A stretch of DNA of 64,000 bases from CALVGQ01 sp031551965 (GCA_031551965.1 JAVBMW010000027.1:17468-81467), one strand, 5' to 3'. Shown: positions 24,653 to 34,123, counted from the stretch's first letter. The notes: generated from the letters alone by a model not told the origin. A program made the numbers and translations.

Positions 24653-25573
24653 ATGGCTGAGCAACAGACAAAAGCTATAACTATTAAAGAGTTAAGAAAT
24701 AAATTCAATATAATTGGACTTGCAATTATTTTTTATTGCGCCTTGCAATTTTTGTTTAGCTATTTTAAGGTTGATATTCTTATGTTTTCATCTAGTCTTC
24801 TATCTGAATTCTCGGAACTTGCGATCAACACTGGATATTCGATCATAACACTGTTTTTATCATTGATTATTCCTTTTGTAGTAGTGAAATTTGTGTTGAA
24901 AATAGAAATGTCAGAAATAATGCATTTTGACTCGATCCAATGGTTTAGTCAAATTCAATATACATGTGTTAGTATTGCGATTTATATTTTTACAATGTTT
25001 TTAATTAATGTAGTACTATCACATTTTGCGCCTACTTTTATATCTAGTTTCAAAATGAATGAAGCATTCTTTTCAAATGATGATATAATAAGAATCGCAT
25101 ATAGTTGCTATTTCATTCTATTCTTACCTTTTCTGATAGAGTTTGTATTTCGAGGGGTCATCTTAAAATGTTTTAGTAGATTTGGTGCGAAATTTGCACT
25201 TATTGCGAGTTCTTTTGTTTATATGTTGTTTAATATTCAGTCTCAATATTTTTTGATTTATTTTATTCTAGGATTATTCTTTGCTTATATATCCTTAATT
25301 CATAGCAGTTTTATTTCTTCATATTTAGCCCATGCAGGATTAAATATTCTGATCGTTGCTATGATTTATATTCCGAAAAATTATATTTGGTTAATGGGTT
25401 TAGCGTCAATTGTCATTTATGTATTAGCGGTCTTGACATTTTACAATATCCGATCAAAACAGTCTCGTTTAAATCAAACATTATCAATGAAAGATTGTCG
25501 ATATATTATGTTTAGTTCTTGGATTCTTGTGATTTCATTAGTGATTTTATCTTTATATAAGTTCTTTCTTTAG
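24653..25573 (+). CDS. CPBP-family intramembrane metalloprotease (Abi/CAAX-like)
   Basis: Protein of 306 residues with about eight hydrophobic helices. FLIEFVFRGVILKCF carries the glutamate and arginine of the EExxxR motif, but the first glutamate is isoleucine. The later segments FNIQSQYFLIYFILGLFFA and SYLAHAGLNIL supply the family's second motif with its histidine. The role could be protein processing in the membrane or bacteriocin immunity. GGAGGG precedes the ATG. It follows the glycosyltransferase pair by 16 bases and may be co-transcribed with it. The single-glutamate motif makes catalysis uncertain. Confidence 0.75.
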   Translation: MAEQQTKAITIKELRNKFNIIGLAIIFYCALQFLFSYFKVDILMFSSSLLSEFSELAINTGYSIITLFLSLIIPFVVVKFVLKIEMSEIMHFDSIQWFSQIQYTCVSIAIYIFTMFLINVVLSHFAPTFISSFKMNEAFFSNDDIIRIAYSCYFILFLPFLIEFVFRGVILKCFSRFGAKFALIASSFVYMLFNIQSQYFLIYFILGLFFAYISLIHSSFISSYLAHAGLNILIVAMIYIPKNYIWLMGLASIVIYVLAVLTFYNIRSKQSRLNQTLSMKDCRYIMFSSWILVISLVILSLYKFFL

Positions 25574-25581
25574 TTTTTTTT

Positions 25582-25669
25582 GAGAAGTTGGCCGAGCGGT
25601 TTAAGGCACCATCTTGGAAAGGTGGCGAAGTGAAAGCTTCCGTGGGTTCGAATCCCATGCTTCTCGCCA
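25582..25669 (+). tRNA. tRNA-Ser(GGA)
   Basis: The 88-base sequence folds as a class II tRNA. The acceptor arms are GAGAAGT and GCTTCTC with discriminator G and an encoded CCA. The D arm contains GCGGTTTAAGGC, and the anticodon stem CCATC/GGTGG encloses the loop TTGGAAA with anticodon GGA. A variable arm precedes the T arm GTGGGTTCGAATCCCAT. The long variable arm and GGA anticodon assign serine (UCC/UCU codons). No other tRNA is adjacent. Confidence 0.95.
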
Positions 25670-25677
25670 TAGTAATC

Positions 25678-25706
25678 TAATCCACTTTAAATGTGGATTT
25701 TTGTTT
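25678..25706 (+). terminator. Terminator after tRNA-Ser
   Basis: ATCCAC and GTGGAT enclose TTTAAAT and are followed by TTTTTGTTTTTT. Confidence 0.9.
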
Positions 25707-25836
25707 TTTAGAAGTAATATATCACAGTTATATAGTTATATATTTGAAAAAAAATCAAAAAAATATATAAAAAAAACATAAATATTAACTTTTTCGGTTA
25801 TATTTGTTTCATTTTTTTGGAAAATATGTTATTTTT

Positions 25837-25858
25837 ATATTACAAAGTAATATTTTTT
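25837..25858 (+). promoter_or_regulatory. Terminator-like hairpin in the leader of the c-di-GMP gene
   Basis: ATATTAC, AAA, GTAATAT is followed by TTTTT, about 20 bases before the ATG at 25877. The surrounding 200 bases are extremely AT-rich and hold no recognisable riboswitch. The element could be a weak attenuator or a binding palindrome; AT richness alone could create it. Confidence 0.3.
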
Positions 25859-25876
25859 CAACATAGGGGGAGCCTA

Positions 25877-28800
25877 ATGAAATCAAAGCTCAATTATTTG
25901 ATATTCTTTATAACCTTATCTACAGCTTTTATGCCAATTGCTGCTCAAGAGCTTAAACCAATTGGAAATGATCTGCTCTTTTTGTGTATTAGTGTAATTT
26001 TAATTATATTCTTATTTGTTTTATTCCAATTATATAAAAGAAATAATAAAATAAAGTCAATATTAAGTTCATTTAAAATAATAGATATTTATGAATGGAA
26101 CCAAAAAACGGAAAAATTGAAAAGTTGGAGTAACTATTCGATTTTCGAACAATATAACGTGGATCAGGATAATATAAAAATAATAGATCAAGATTTAATC
26201 CAGATAATTGAATCCGATTTTAAAAGTATAAATGAAAAAAAATATCATTATTTAAAGAATGATATGTTTTTTGATTTACAAAATAAAGAAACATTGTATT
26301 TAAGAAGATTTACTCGAAAGTTTGATTCGAATCGATGTTTGATGATTTTAATTGATTTAACTTTAGAAAAATCTAAAGAACAAGAATTAGAAAGAATAGC
26401 GAATAAAGATTATTTGTCATCATTATTGACTAGAAGAGCGATTGATTCTGTTTTATTACAAAAAATAAATGAATCCAACTTAGTTGATCGTTATATTGTT
26501 TTATTTGATATTGATGATTTTAAATCAGTTAATGATCGATATGGACATGATATAGGGGATCAAGTACTTGTGGCTTTAGCTAGAATACTACAAGACCATA
26601 TAGGGGCAGAAAACACGGCTCGTTGGGGTGGAGAAGAATTTCTCGCTTATATAGAAGGTAATGATTTTGATTCTGTTTTGACAAAAATATCAAATATTTT
26701 AGACACATTTTGTAATGAAAGTTTTTTAGTAGGAACTAGAACATCATTTAAAACATCTGTTTCTTGTGGCATTGCAAAGTTTGATGTGAATAAGAATTAT
26801 TATGAATGTATTTCAAATGCAGATAAAGCTTTATATAAAGCAAAAATAAATGGTAAAAACAGAATTGAAGTTTATTCTGAAAGTGAAGAACTTGATTTTG
26901 AAAATTCAGATCGTGTTTTATATAGTTCATTTGAATATTCCAATGAATACACGCATTTAATGAGCGATTTAATAAATATTATATTTAGTACGGATAGTAT
27001 TGAAACTGTCTTGTTTGAAACGATGAAAACCGTTTGTAAAAGAATGGGGATTGATCATGCGAGTTCTTATTTTTACGAACCCATAAGCAATGTAATGAAA
27101 CAAGTGAAATATGATCCTAAAAATCGGGATAATCATTCATATTCAATTGATAAGTTAAAAGAGTTAAATACATTAAAAGAAGGAAAAGTAAAATTCTTTA
27201 CTAATAAAAATGAAGAAGTTAAAGATATTATGCCAACTGATTCAAAGTCGATGGTTTTTATTCCTATTCTTCAACTTGGTGAATTAAGTGGAGCTATTAT
27301 TTTTGATTATGCCAATCAAATACCTGATTGGACTGCAGATAAAAGCAAAGTATTTAATGATTTGTCACACATATTCAATACTTTTTTAGGACGTTATAAA
27401 GTAAGTACTCTATTGACGTCTGCTGAAAATGCAATGAGCGATATTTTAGATGGCATTAGCGGAAGCGTTTATGTTGTTGAGGTAAATACATTTAAACTCC
27501 TGTATGCAAATAAATTTATTCGTGAGATGTATGCTGAACAATTAAAGAGTCTGGAGATAAATAAAACAACTTGTTGGAAATTATTGAGACCGGATATTGG
27601 AAAACCTTGTGAGTTTTGTAATATCTGGAAGATGATCGAAGATGGAAAAGTTGTGCAAAATTCGGCAAATCAAGAAATCTTCAATAGTTTAAAAGAATCT
27701 TACTACGATGTTACGACTACTGCAATTAAATGGAAAGATAAAGATGCTGTCGTGGTTGTATCAAGAAATATCACAAATGAAAAGAACTTAATGAATGCTC
27801 AAAAAGAGCTTACTGAACAATTTAGGATTCAAAACAAGCAATATGAGTTTATTTTAGAGAACGCTAAATGTTGTTCATGGACAGCATATTTAGGTGATCC
27901 TTTAAAATTAGTAATGGGAAATATTGCGGATGCATTTTATGGGGTAGAAGGAATTTCAAATCAAGTCATTTATGATTATACACTTCTTGGACTTAATAAA
28001 GATGAAATCAAAGGGCTACGCAAAGCTAGATTAGATTATATTGATGGAAAAACTAGTGTTTTTGAGTTTGAACATTCTTTTAAAATTAATGGTGAAATTC
28101 GCTATGTAAAATCAATGGGAAAATGTTTTCATGATGATTTGACTACAATATATGGAATCACGATCGATGTTACAGAAATGAAAGAAAGCTTACTTTATCA
28201 AGCTGAATTATTGAAACAATTGACTCAACAAAACGAGAGAATTGATTTAGCTTTACTTGCAAGTAAAAATATATTCTGGGAAAAGAAATTTAATACAAAA
28301 TATGTGAATATTCAAGGAAGTGCAGATCAATTATTTGGCTATCCTCAAGGGTATTTCAACAATCATTTAAGCATGCTTGAAGAAATTGTGTTAGAACCTT
28401 ATCGATCTAATTATGATAAAGCTAATGAAGATTATATACTTGGTAAAACTGATCTATATTCTTGCGAATTCCCTGTTCGTACTTATAATGGAGACATTAA
28501 GTGGTTTAAATCAATAGGGAGAAAACCATACCCTGAAAGTGAGTATACAGTCGGAATGATGACTGATATTACGGATATAAAACTAGCAGAACAAAAACTA
28601 TCGGATTTAGCTTTCCGTGATTCTTTAACTAATGTTTATAATATTCGCTATTTAACTAATATTAACGATCATGATGAAAATATAATGAATTACGGTGCAG
28701 TAATGATGGACGTCAAAAGTTTTAAACAAATCAATGATATTTATGGACATCAAATTGCTGACATGACACTACAAAAAATTGTTGAAGTACTTAAAGAGTT

Positions 28801-29869
28801 TTGTAGTGATCAACCGATAGTTAGAATTAATGCGGATCGATTTATGGTGATTTTTAAAAATTGTGAAATCAATGATTTAGTAGATTATTCAGAAAAATTA
28901 CTTCATCAATTTGAATCTCCATTTTATTTAACAGATCGCATAATCAGAATAAATGTGAAAATAGGGATCGCTACTACAGAAAAAACAGATTTGTTTCAAC
29001 TAGTTGACTTGGCGGAAATTGCTCTGATTGAAGCTAAAAAAGATGATGAAAAAGATATTTGCATTTTAACAGCTCAAATATTAGCGAAATCAGAAAGTAG
29101 AACTTTAGTTGAGTCACAATTACGTAAAGCAATCGATAATAATGAATTTGAAGTTTATTATCAACCAAAAATTTCAGCTAAAGATGAAAGTATAGTAGGA
29201 GCTGAAGCGCTTCTTCGCTGGATACATCCCGAAAAGGGAATCATTATGCCACTAGAATATATTCCAATAGCTGAACAAAACGGATTGATTATCAACATTG
29301 GAGAGTTTGTGATTGAAGAAACGATTCGTGAAGCAAGTAATTGGTATAAACAAGGATATGAGATCACAATTTCTATCAATTTATCAATTGTACAATTCAG
29401 CAGTATTGGACTTGTGAAAAGAATTTTAAGTACACTTGAAAAATATGAATATCCTGCAAATCGCTTATCAATTGAAATTACTGAAACAGTAATGGCAAAA
29501 GATTTTGAGTATATTAGTAAAGAACTTATTAAACTTAAAGAGAAAGGCATTCAAGTTGAATTGGATGACTTTGGAAGTGGATATTCTGCAATGAGTTATT
29601 TAGCGAAAATGCCGATCGATTGCATTAAAATTGATAAAGGCTACATTGATCATATTGTCGACAATGAAAAAGACCGCGTTATTTTGCAAACGTTAATTAT
29701 GATGGCAAAAAAATTAGGTTATTCAACGCTAGCTGAAGGAGTTGAAACTCTAGATCAACTTAGGCTTTTACAAGATTATGGCTGCGATATAATTCAAGGT
29801 TATTATTACAGTAAACCTTTAAAACTAGAAACATTTAAGGAATATTTGAAAGAAAAATATAAATATTAA
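25877..29869 (+). CDS. Large membrane GGDEF-GAF-PAS-GGDEF-EAL c-di-GMP turnover protein
   Basis: Protein of 1,330 residues. The N-terminus has a signal-like hydrophobic segment (residues 6-23) and a membrane helix at about 30-52. The first GGDEF domain is intact (RWGGEEF at about 248-254). It is followed by a GAF-like domain at about 360-515 and three PAS-like regions to about 905; the first has CWKLLRPDIGKPCEFCNIW with three cysteines. The second GGDEF domain has lost its signature (NADRF at about 982). The EAL domain at about 1085-1325 is complete: EALLRW, EITETVMA, DDFGSGYS, KIDKGY, LAEGVET, QGYYYSKPL. Both synthase and phosphodiesterase activities are possible. The ATG follows AGGGGGA. 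Confidence 0.93.
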   Translation: MKSKLNYLIFFITLSTAFMPIAAQELKPIGNDLLFLCISVILIIFLFVLFQLYKRNNKIKSILSSFKIIDIYEWNQKTEKLKSWSNYSIFEQYNVDQDNIKIIDQDLIQIIESDFKSINEKKYHYLKNDMFFDLQNKETLYLRRFTRKFDSNRCLMILIDLTLEKSKEQELERIANKDYLSSLLTRRAIDSVLLQKINESNLVDRYIVLFDIDDFKSVNDRYGHDIGDQVLVALARILQDHIGAENTARWGGEEFLAYIEGNDFDSVLTKISNILDTFCNESFLVGTRTSFKTSVSCGIAKFDVNKNYYECISNADKALYKAKINGKNRIEVYSESEELDFENSDRVLYSSFEYSNEYTHLMSDLINIIFSTDSIETVLFETMKTVCKRMGIDHASSYFYEPISNVMKQVKYDPKNRDNHSYSIDKLKELNTLKEGKVKFFTNKNEEVKDIMPTDSKSMVFIPILQLGELSGAIIFDYANQIPDWTADKSKVFNDLSHIFNTFLGRYKVSTLLTSAENAMSDILDGISGSVYVVEVNTFKLLYANKFIREMYAEQLKSLEINKTTCWKLLRPDIGKPCEFCNIWKMIEDGKVVQNSANQEIFNSLKESYYDVTTTAIKWKDKDAVVVVSRNITNEKNLMNAQKELTEQFRIQNKQYEFILENAKCCSWTAYLGDPLKLVMGNIADAFYGVEGISNQVIYDYTLLGLNKDEIKGLRKARLDYIDGKTSVFEFEHSFKINGEIRYVKSMGKCFHDDLTTIYGITIDVTEMKESLLYQAELLKQLTQQNERIDLALLASKNIFWEKKFNTKYVNIQGSADQLFGYPQGYFNNHLSMLEEIVLEPYRSNYDKANEDYILGKTDLYSCEFPVRTYNGDIKWFKSIGRKPYPESEYTVGMMTDITDIKLAEQKLSDLAFRDSLTNVYNIRYLTNINDHDENIMNYGAVMMDVKSFKQINDIYGHQIADMTLQKIVEVLKEFCSDQPIVRINADRFMVIFKNCEINDLVDYSEKLLHQFESPFYLTDRIIRINVKIGIATTEKTDLFQLVDLAEIALIEAKKDDEKDICILTAQILAKSESRTLVESQLRKAIDNNEFEVYYQPKISAKDESIVGAEALLRWIHPEKGIIMPLEYIPIAEQNGLIINIGEFVIEETIREASNWYKQGYEITISINLSIVQFSSIGLVKRILSTLEKYEYPANRLSIEITETVMAKDFEYISKELIKLKEKGIQVELDDFGSGYSAMSYLAKMPIDCIKIDKGYIDHIVDNEKDRVILQTLIMMAKKLGYSTLAEGVETLDQLRLLQDYGCDIIQGYYYSKPLKLETFKEYLKEKYKY

Positions 29870-29897
29870 ATAAATGTACTCTTCGGAGTGCATTTAT
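29870..29897 (+). terminator. UUCG-loop hairpin after the c-di-GMP gene
   Basis: AATGTACTC, TTCG, GAGTGCATT forms a stem with one G-T pair; the following TATCTTATAT is a moderate T-rich tail. Confidence 0.7.
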
Positions 29898-29959
29898 CTT
29901 ATATAATTAAACAAACTAATTTAGTATAATAAAATAGAAAACATAAGGAGAATTAAGTT

Positions 29960-30991
29960 ATGGAATTGAATATGGAATATGTACTTGATTTTGCAGAGAA
30001 ATTATTGAAAATAGAAAGTCCTACAGGATTTACACATTTTGCAACACAGTTTTTAAAAGAAGAAGCAATAAGATTAGGCTATGAAGTAGCTGAAAATGAA
30101 AAAGGAAATTTATATATCGCAGTAGAAGGAAAAGAAAACAACCGTGCTTTAGGTTTTAGTGCACATACAGATACTTTGGGATTAATGGTGCGTTCTATTA
30201 AATCAAACGGAACACTGGCAGTAACTCGTTTAGGTGGACCGATTATGGCAACATTGGATGGTGAATACTGCACAGTCATTACTCGTGACAATCAACGATA
30301 TACAGGGACAATTCTTTCAACTTCTCCTGCAGTTCACGTATTTAAGGATGCCTCAACAATTGAAAGAAATGAAGAAACGATGGAAGTTCGTTTAGATGAA
30401 ATAGTAAAAAATAAAGAAGATGTTGAAAAATTGGGTATTAGAAATGGTGATATCGTTGCGATCGATCCTAAGACGGTGATCACACCATCAGGATTTATCA
30501 AAAGTCGTTTTTTGGATGACAAACTATCAGTAGCGATTCTTTTTGGAATATTAAAAGGATTAAAAGAAAATCAAGTGATTCCAAATACAAAAACATATTT
30601 CTTGATTTCTACATATGAAGAAGTAGGACATGGAAGTAGTTGGATCCCAGAGGATATTACTGAGTTGATTTCAGTAGATATGGGATGCATTGGACTCGAC
30701 CTAGCGTGTACAGAGTATGATGTATCCATATGTGCAAAAGATTCTGGAGGTCCTTATGATTATATGATTACTTCTAAATTAATTGATCTTGCGAAGAAAC
30801 ATGGTTTGACATACGCAGTAGATATTTACCCTTATTATGGATCAGATACAGGGGCTGCTCTTCGCGGTGGCAACAATATCAAAGGTGGTTTAATTGGACC
30901 AGGTGTTGCGGCAAGTCACGGCATGGAAAGAAGCCATTCAAAAGCAGTTGAAAGTACGCTACGTTTAATTAACGCTTATATCACTGAATAA
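29960..30991 (+). CDS. M42-family aminopeptidase (glutamyl aminopeptidase/endoglucanase-like)
   Basis: Protein of 343 residues. Metal-binding motifs of M42 are visible: GFSAHTDTLGLMV (His, Asp), SRFLDDKLSVAILFG (bridging aspartate), STYEEVGHGSSWI (catalytic and binding glutamates), ISVDMGCIG and ASHGMERSH. These cobalt or zinc aminopeptidases assemble into dodecamers and trim peptides in the cytoplasm. AAGGAG precedes the ATG; a second ATG at 29972 is in frame but further from the site. The stop overlaps the next gene's start by one base. Confidence 0.92.
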   Translation: MELNMEYVLDFAEKLLKIESPTGFTHFATQFLKEEAIRLGYEVAENEKGNLYIAVEGKENNRALGFSAHTDTLGLMVRSIKSNGTLAVTRLGGPIMATLDGEYCTVITRDNQRYTGTILSTSPAVHVFKDASTIERNEETMEVRLDEIVKNKEDVEKLGIRNGDIVAIDPKTVITPSGFIKSRFLDDKLSVAILFGILKGLKENQVIPNTKTYFLISTYEEVGHGSSWIPEDITELISVDMGCIGLDLACTEYDVSICAKDSGGPYDYMITSKLIDLAKKHGLTYAVDIYPYYGSDTGAALRGGNNIKGGLIGPGVAASHGMERSHSKAVESTLRLINAYITE

Positions 30992-31254
30992 TGGATAAGA
31001 TCGAGACATTTAAAGAAGTTGTTCAATTGTTGAATGACAAGGAAATAGTATTTACATTAAACAATAATTCTGTAACTTATTTTCGTATAGTAAAAGACAA
31101 AATTCAAGTAAACGCAACGAATGTTTCTTATAAAATATCACTAGATGATTTAGAAAATCTTTTCTTTAAAGAAAACTTTTACTTGTATGATTTGACTGAA
31201 GAAATAGTATCTCAAGAAAAAGATGATGAATACTACAGTTGGAAACGTAAATAA
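30991..31254 (+). CDS. Small hypothetical protein translationally coupled to M42 peptidase
   Basis: Protein of 87 residues, not recognised. It alternates predicted strands (EIVFTLNNNSVTYFRIVKDK) and ends with an acidic, tyrosine-rich tail. The ATG overlaps the M42 stop (TAATG), so expression is coupled. There is no signal peptide or membrane segment. A strong terminator overlaps its stop. Confidence 0.7.
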   Translation: MDKIETFKEVVQLLNDKEIVFTLNNNSVTYFRIVKDKIQVNATNVSYKISLDDLENLFFKENFYLYDLTEEIVSQEKDDEYYSWKRK

Positions 31255-31277
31255 CCATAGAAATATGGTTTTTTTTC
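31253..31277 (+). terminator. Strong intrinsic terminator
   Basis: AACCATA, GAAA loop, TATGGTT and a run of seven T after the small gene. Confidence 0.92.
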
Positions 31278-31288
31278 TATTAGGAAGT

Positions 31289-31294
31289 TATAAT
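31289..31294 (+). promoter_or_regulatory. Candidate -10 element for the alkylation repair pair
   Basis: A perfect TATAAT lies 25 bases before the GTG start of the glycosylase gene; the region 17 bases upstream is the T-run of the terminator and gives no clear -35. Confidence 0.4.
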
Positions 31295-31318
31295 AAATGT
31301 AGAAATAGGGTGATTAAA

Positions 31319-31921
31319 GTGTATTTTGAATATAATCAGTTCCAATTGGATGAATTAAGAAATAAAGATCCAAAATTAAAAGAAGTAATTGATGAAATGG
31401 GATTTATTCAACGAGAAGTGATTCCCGATTTATTCGTCGCTTTGATCAATTCAATTGTCGGTCAACAAATTGCCGCAAAAGCTGCAGATACTGTCTGGAA
31501 AAGGATGTTAGATAAATTTAAGGATATTACCCCGGAAATATTGAATGAAGCAAAACTAGAAGAAATTCAAGCTTGCGGAATGAGTTTTCGAAAAGCGCAG
31601 TATATTAAAAATGCAGCATCAAAAGTTTACAACAATGAGCTCGATTTAACGGCATTAAATGATTTAAGCGATAAAGAAGTGATCCAAACTTTGATTCAAT
31701 TTGATGGAATTGGTGAATGGACTGCAGAGATGTTGATGATTTTTTCAATGAACCGTTATAATATCTTGAGTTATAAAGATCTCGCAATTCAAAGAGGTTT
31801 GATGAATCTTTATCATCATCGTAAAATCACTAAAAAATTATTTGCGAAATATCAAAGACGTTTTGATCCTTATAATAGTATTGCGAGTTTGTATTTGTGG
31901 CAGTTATCACACAAAGATTAG
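31319..31921 (+). CDS. DNA-3-methyladenine glycosylase, HhH-GPD superfamily (AlkA-like)
   Basis: Protein of 200 residues. LINSIVGQQIAAKAADTVW and the helix-hairpin-helix LIQFDGIGEWTAEMLMIF are followed by YKDLAIQRGLM, with the catalytic aspartate at about 154. There is no iron-sulfur cysteine set, so this is the AlkA/MAG branch, not Nth. It removes alkylated purines. I chose the GTG at 31319 with AGGGTGA upstream; a longer reading from 31223 would start inside the previous gene and terminator. It is paired with the methyltransferase Ogt 12 bases downstream. Confidence 0.9.
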   Translation: MYFEYNQFQLDELRNKDPKLKEVIDEMGFIQREVIPDLFVALINSIVGQQIAAKAADTVWKRMLDKFKDITPEILNEAKLEEIQACGMSFRKAQYIKNAASKVYNNELDLTALNDLSDKEVIQTLIQFDGIGEWTAEMLMIFSMNRYNILSYKDLAIQRGLMNLYHHRKITKKLFAKYQRRFDPYNSIASLYLWQLSHKD

Positions 31922-31933
31922 GAGGAAGACAAA

Positions 31934-32404
31934 ATGAAAAATGCGATTCTTGTAGAAACTAAAATTGGTGATTTTGCGATTGCTGAAGAAAACGGTAAAA
32001 TCACAAATGTGTATCTTGATGGATTAATTCCGATTGATCAGTGCCGACTTAAATCGACTGCAATATTAAAAGAAGCAAAGAAACAATTGATCGAATATGT
32101 GGATCAAAAACGTACATTTTTTGATTTGCCTTATCATTTGGAAGGCACTGAATTTGAGAAAAAAGTCTGGATGCAACTCTGTGAAATTCCTTATGGTAAA
32201 GTGAAGAGTTATCAGGAAGTTGCTACTGAAATTGGTAATCCAAAAGCGACAAGAGCGGTAGGAAGGGCTAATGGATTAAATCCTATACCGATTTTTATAC
32301 CTTGCCATCGTGTTATTGGCAAAAATGGAAAATTAGTTGGATTCGCAGGAGGATTAACACTTAAAGAAACGTTATTGCAACTTGAATACAAGAAAAAAAT
32401 ATAA
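31934..32404 (+). CDS. ogt: Methylated-DNA-protein-cysteine methyltransferase
   Basis: Protein of 156 residues. The active site IPCHRVIGKNGKLVGFAGG (alkyl-accepting cysteine about 124) and the recognition helix KVKSYQEVATEIGNPKATRA are textbook for O6-alkylguanine transferases. It repairs O6-methylguanine by suicidal transfer to the cysteine. AGGAGG at the end of the preceding gene provides the binding site. With the AlkA-like gene it forms a compact alkylation repair operon. Confidence 0.95.
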   Translation: MKNAILVETKIGDFAIAEENGKITNVYLDGLIPIDQCRLKSTAILKEAKKQLIEYVDQKRTFFDLPYHLEGTEFEKKVWMQLCEIPYGKVKSYQEVATEIGNPKATRAVGRANGLNPIPIFIPCHRVIGKNGKLVGFAGGLTLKETLLQLEYKKKI

Positions 32405-32410
32405 TTTAGA

Positions 32411-32436
32411 AATCGTGCTTATTTAAAGCACTTTTT
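32411..32436 (+). terminator. Intrinsic terminator after ogt
   Basis: GTGCTT, ATTTA, AAGCAC and six T. Confidence 0.9.
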
Positions 32437-32513
32437 TCTATTTAAAGAAATATTAAAGTATTTCTTAAGTTATTGAATGTTGTGATATTTGTATATTAAG
32501 ATGCAATGTTTTT

Positions 32514-32522
32514 TGTTATAAT
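32514..32522 (+). promoter_or_regulatory. Extended -10 promoter of the yqeG operon
   Basis: TGTTATAAT, an extended -10 box, 26 bases before the yqeG ATG. No convincing -35 was found, as is usual for this type. Confidence 0.55.
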
Positions 32523-32547
32523 ATGAAAAGAAAATAGGGAGTATTCC

Positions 32548-33084
32548 ATGATCAAAACTTTATTTAAACCAAAAACTTATATTCGAAGTGTCTATGAATT
32601 AAATTTAGAGGCATTAGTGAAAGATGGATATAAGCTGCTTCTTTGTGATATCGATAATACTTTAGTCGGTTTTAAGGAACAAGTTCCACCTACAAGGGCT
32701 ATGGAATTTTTTATGAGTTGCCATAAATTAGGTATCAAATTAATTTTGGTATCAAATAATAATGAAAAAAGAGTTGTACCCTTTGCGGATGCAGCAGGTG
32801 TAGAATGCACCTTCTTTTCATTGAAACCATTAAAGGGAACTTACAAAAAAATACTTAAAGAAACAGGGTATAACGCAAAGGAAACTGCTTGTGTAGGAGA
32901 TCAGATTATTACTGACGTACTTGGCGGTAATAGAATGAATATCCATACTATATTCTGTGATCGGATCGTTGATTCGGATAGTATCCAAACTAAAATAAAC
33001 CGTACTGTTGAAAGTGTCATTTTAAAAATATTAACTGCTCAAAATGAGTTTAAACAAGGAGAATATTATGGTTACAAAATGTAA
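32548..33084 (+). CDS. yqeG: YqeG-family HAD IIIA phosphatase
   Basis: Protein of 178 residues. The HAD motif I is LLLCDIDNTLVGF, motif II is ILVSNNN, motif III the lysine of LKPLKGTYKKIL, and motif IV GDQIITDVLGGNRMN. Length and order match YqeG (PGP-like phosphatase). The substrate in bacteria is not settled. It leads the operon with yqeH, yhbY, nadD, yqeK and rsfS found across Firmicutes. Its end overlaps yqeH by 17 bases. Confidence 0.93.
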   Translation: MIKTLFKPKTYIRSVYELNLEALVKDGYKLLLCDIDNTLVGFKEQVPPTRAMEFFMSCHKLGIKLILVSNNNEKRVVPFADAAGVECTFFSLKPLKGTYKKILKETGYNAKETACVGDQIITDVLGGNRMNIHTIFCDRIVDSDSIQTKINRTVESVILKILTAQNEFKQGEYYGYKM

Positions 33085-34123
33085 GGGATGTGGAATAATT
33101 ATTCAAAATAATGATCCCAATACTTTAGGTTATAGTCCTAAGATCGATTCTAAATATTGTCAACGTTGTTTTCGATTAACTCATTATGATGATTTAATGA
33201 TTTCAATGAAAAAAGATATGGATGAAGATACAGTTATGAAAGAAATGAGACAACATGATGGTTTGATTGTTTGGGTCATGGATTGTTTCGATTTGGAAGC
33301 GGGATTACTTCAAGGAATGAACCGTCATTTTATAGGACGCGATATTTTGGTTGTTGCAACTAAAATCGATTTATTACCTAAAACAGTAGGGAAAGAGAAA
33401 TTAGAAAAATTTATTTTGTCTCGTTTTAAAGAAGCTAATTTTAAAGTAAAAGGTTTGTGTTTTGTTGCAAAAGACAACAAAGCAGATTTAGAAGATTGTA
33501 TGCGTCTAATCGATTTAATGAGAGAAGACAAAGCAGTTTTGTTTATGGGTAAAGCAAATGCAGGAAAAAGCACTTTACTTAATGGACTTTTGAATCAAAA
33601 TGAATTAACGGTAACGCGATATCCAGGAACTACTTTGGAATTTAATCCGATTCAAGTGAATGATACAACGTATTATGATACTCCAGGGTTAGTCAATCAA
33701 TATAGTTTACTAATGAAAGTGAAAGATGAAGACCTTAAGTATGTAATTCCTGATAAAACAGTAAAACCACAAATATTTCAACTGTGGGAGAATCAAAGTT
33801 ATGCGATTGGTGGTTTGTGCAGAATCGATATAGAAACTAATCAGGAAACTTCCGCAGTATTTTATATCAGTAATCGATTGGAAGTTCATCGAGGAAAAAT
33901 CGATAAAGCAGACGACTTATGGTTGAAACATCAGGGTGAAATATTAATTCCGAGTGTTGAAGAAACATTTAGTGAATTTAAAAGAGTATGTTTTAATCAG
34001 ATAGATAAAAAAAGTGATGTAGTCATCCATGGACTTGGTTGGCTGATGATCAACAAAGCATCAAAAGTAACCGTATATGTACCAAGTAATGTCGAAGTGA
34101 CGCTTAGAAAGGCGATGATTTAA
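33068..34123 (+). CDS. yqeH: Ribosome biogenesis GTPase YqeH
   Basis: Protein of 351 residues. The N-terminal zinc finger is CKGCG...YCQRCF (about residues 5-35). The GTPase motifs are circularly permuted: G4 ATKIDLLP before G1 GKANAGKSTLLN and G3 DTPGL. This order is typical of YqeH, needed for 30S assembly. Start at 33068 after AAGGAG; an upstream in-frame codon at 33044 lies deep within yqeG. It overlaps yhbY by one base. Confidence 0.95.
   Translation: MVTKCKGCGIIIQNNDPNTLGYSPKIDSKYCQRCFRLTHYDDLMISMKKDMDEDTVMKEMRQHDGLIVWVMDCFDLEAGLLQGMNRHFIGRDILVVATKIDLLPKTVGKEKLEKFILSRFKEANFKVKGLCFVAKDNKADLEDCMRLIDLMREDKAVLFMGKANAGKSTLLNGLLNQNELTVTRYPGTTLEFNPIQVNDTTYYDTPGLVNQYSLLMKVKDEDLKYVIPDKTVKPQIFQLWENQSYAIGGLCRIDIETNQETSAVFYISNRLEVHRGKIDKADDLWLKHQGEILIPSVEETFSEFKRVCFNQIDKKSDVVIHGLGWLMINKASKVTVYVPSNVEVTLRKAMI

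Noticed and set aside
25670..25876. c-di-GMP riboswitch upstream of the GGDEF-EAL gene.
   Set aside because: The leader is very AT-rich and lacks the conserved riboswitch core and GNRA tetraloop/receptor elements.
31223..31318. Longer N-terminus for the AlkA-like glycosylase.
   Set aside because: It would overlap the end of the small gene and a strong terminator, and has no ribosome binding site; GTG at 31319 fits better.
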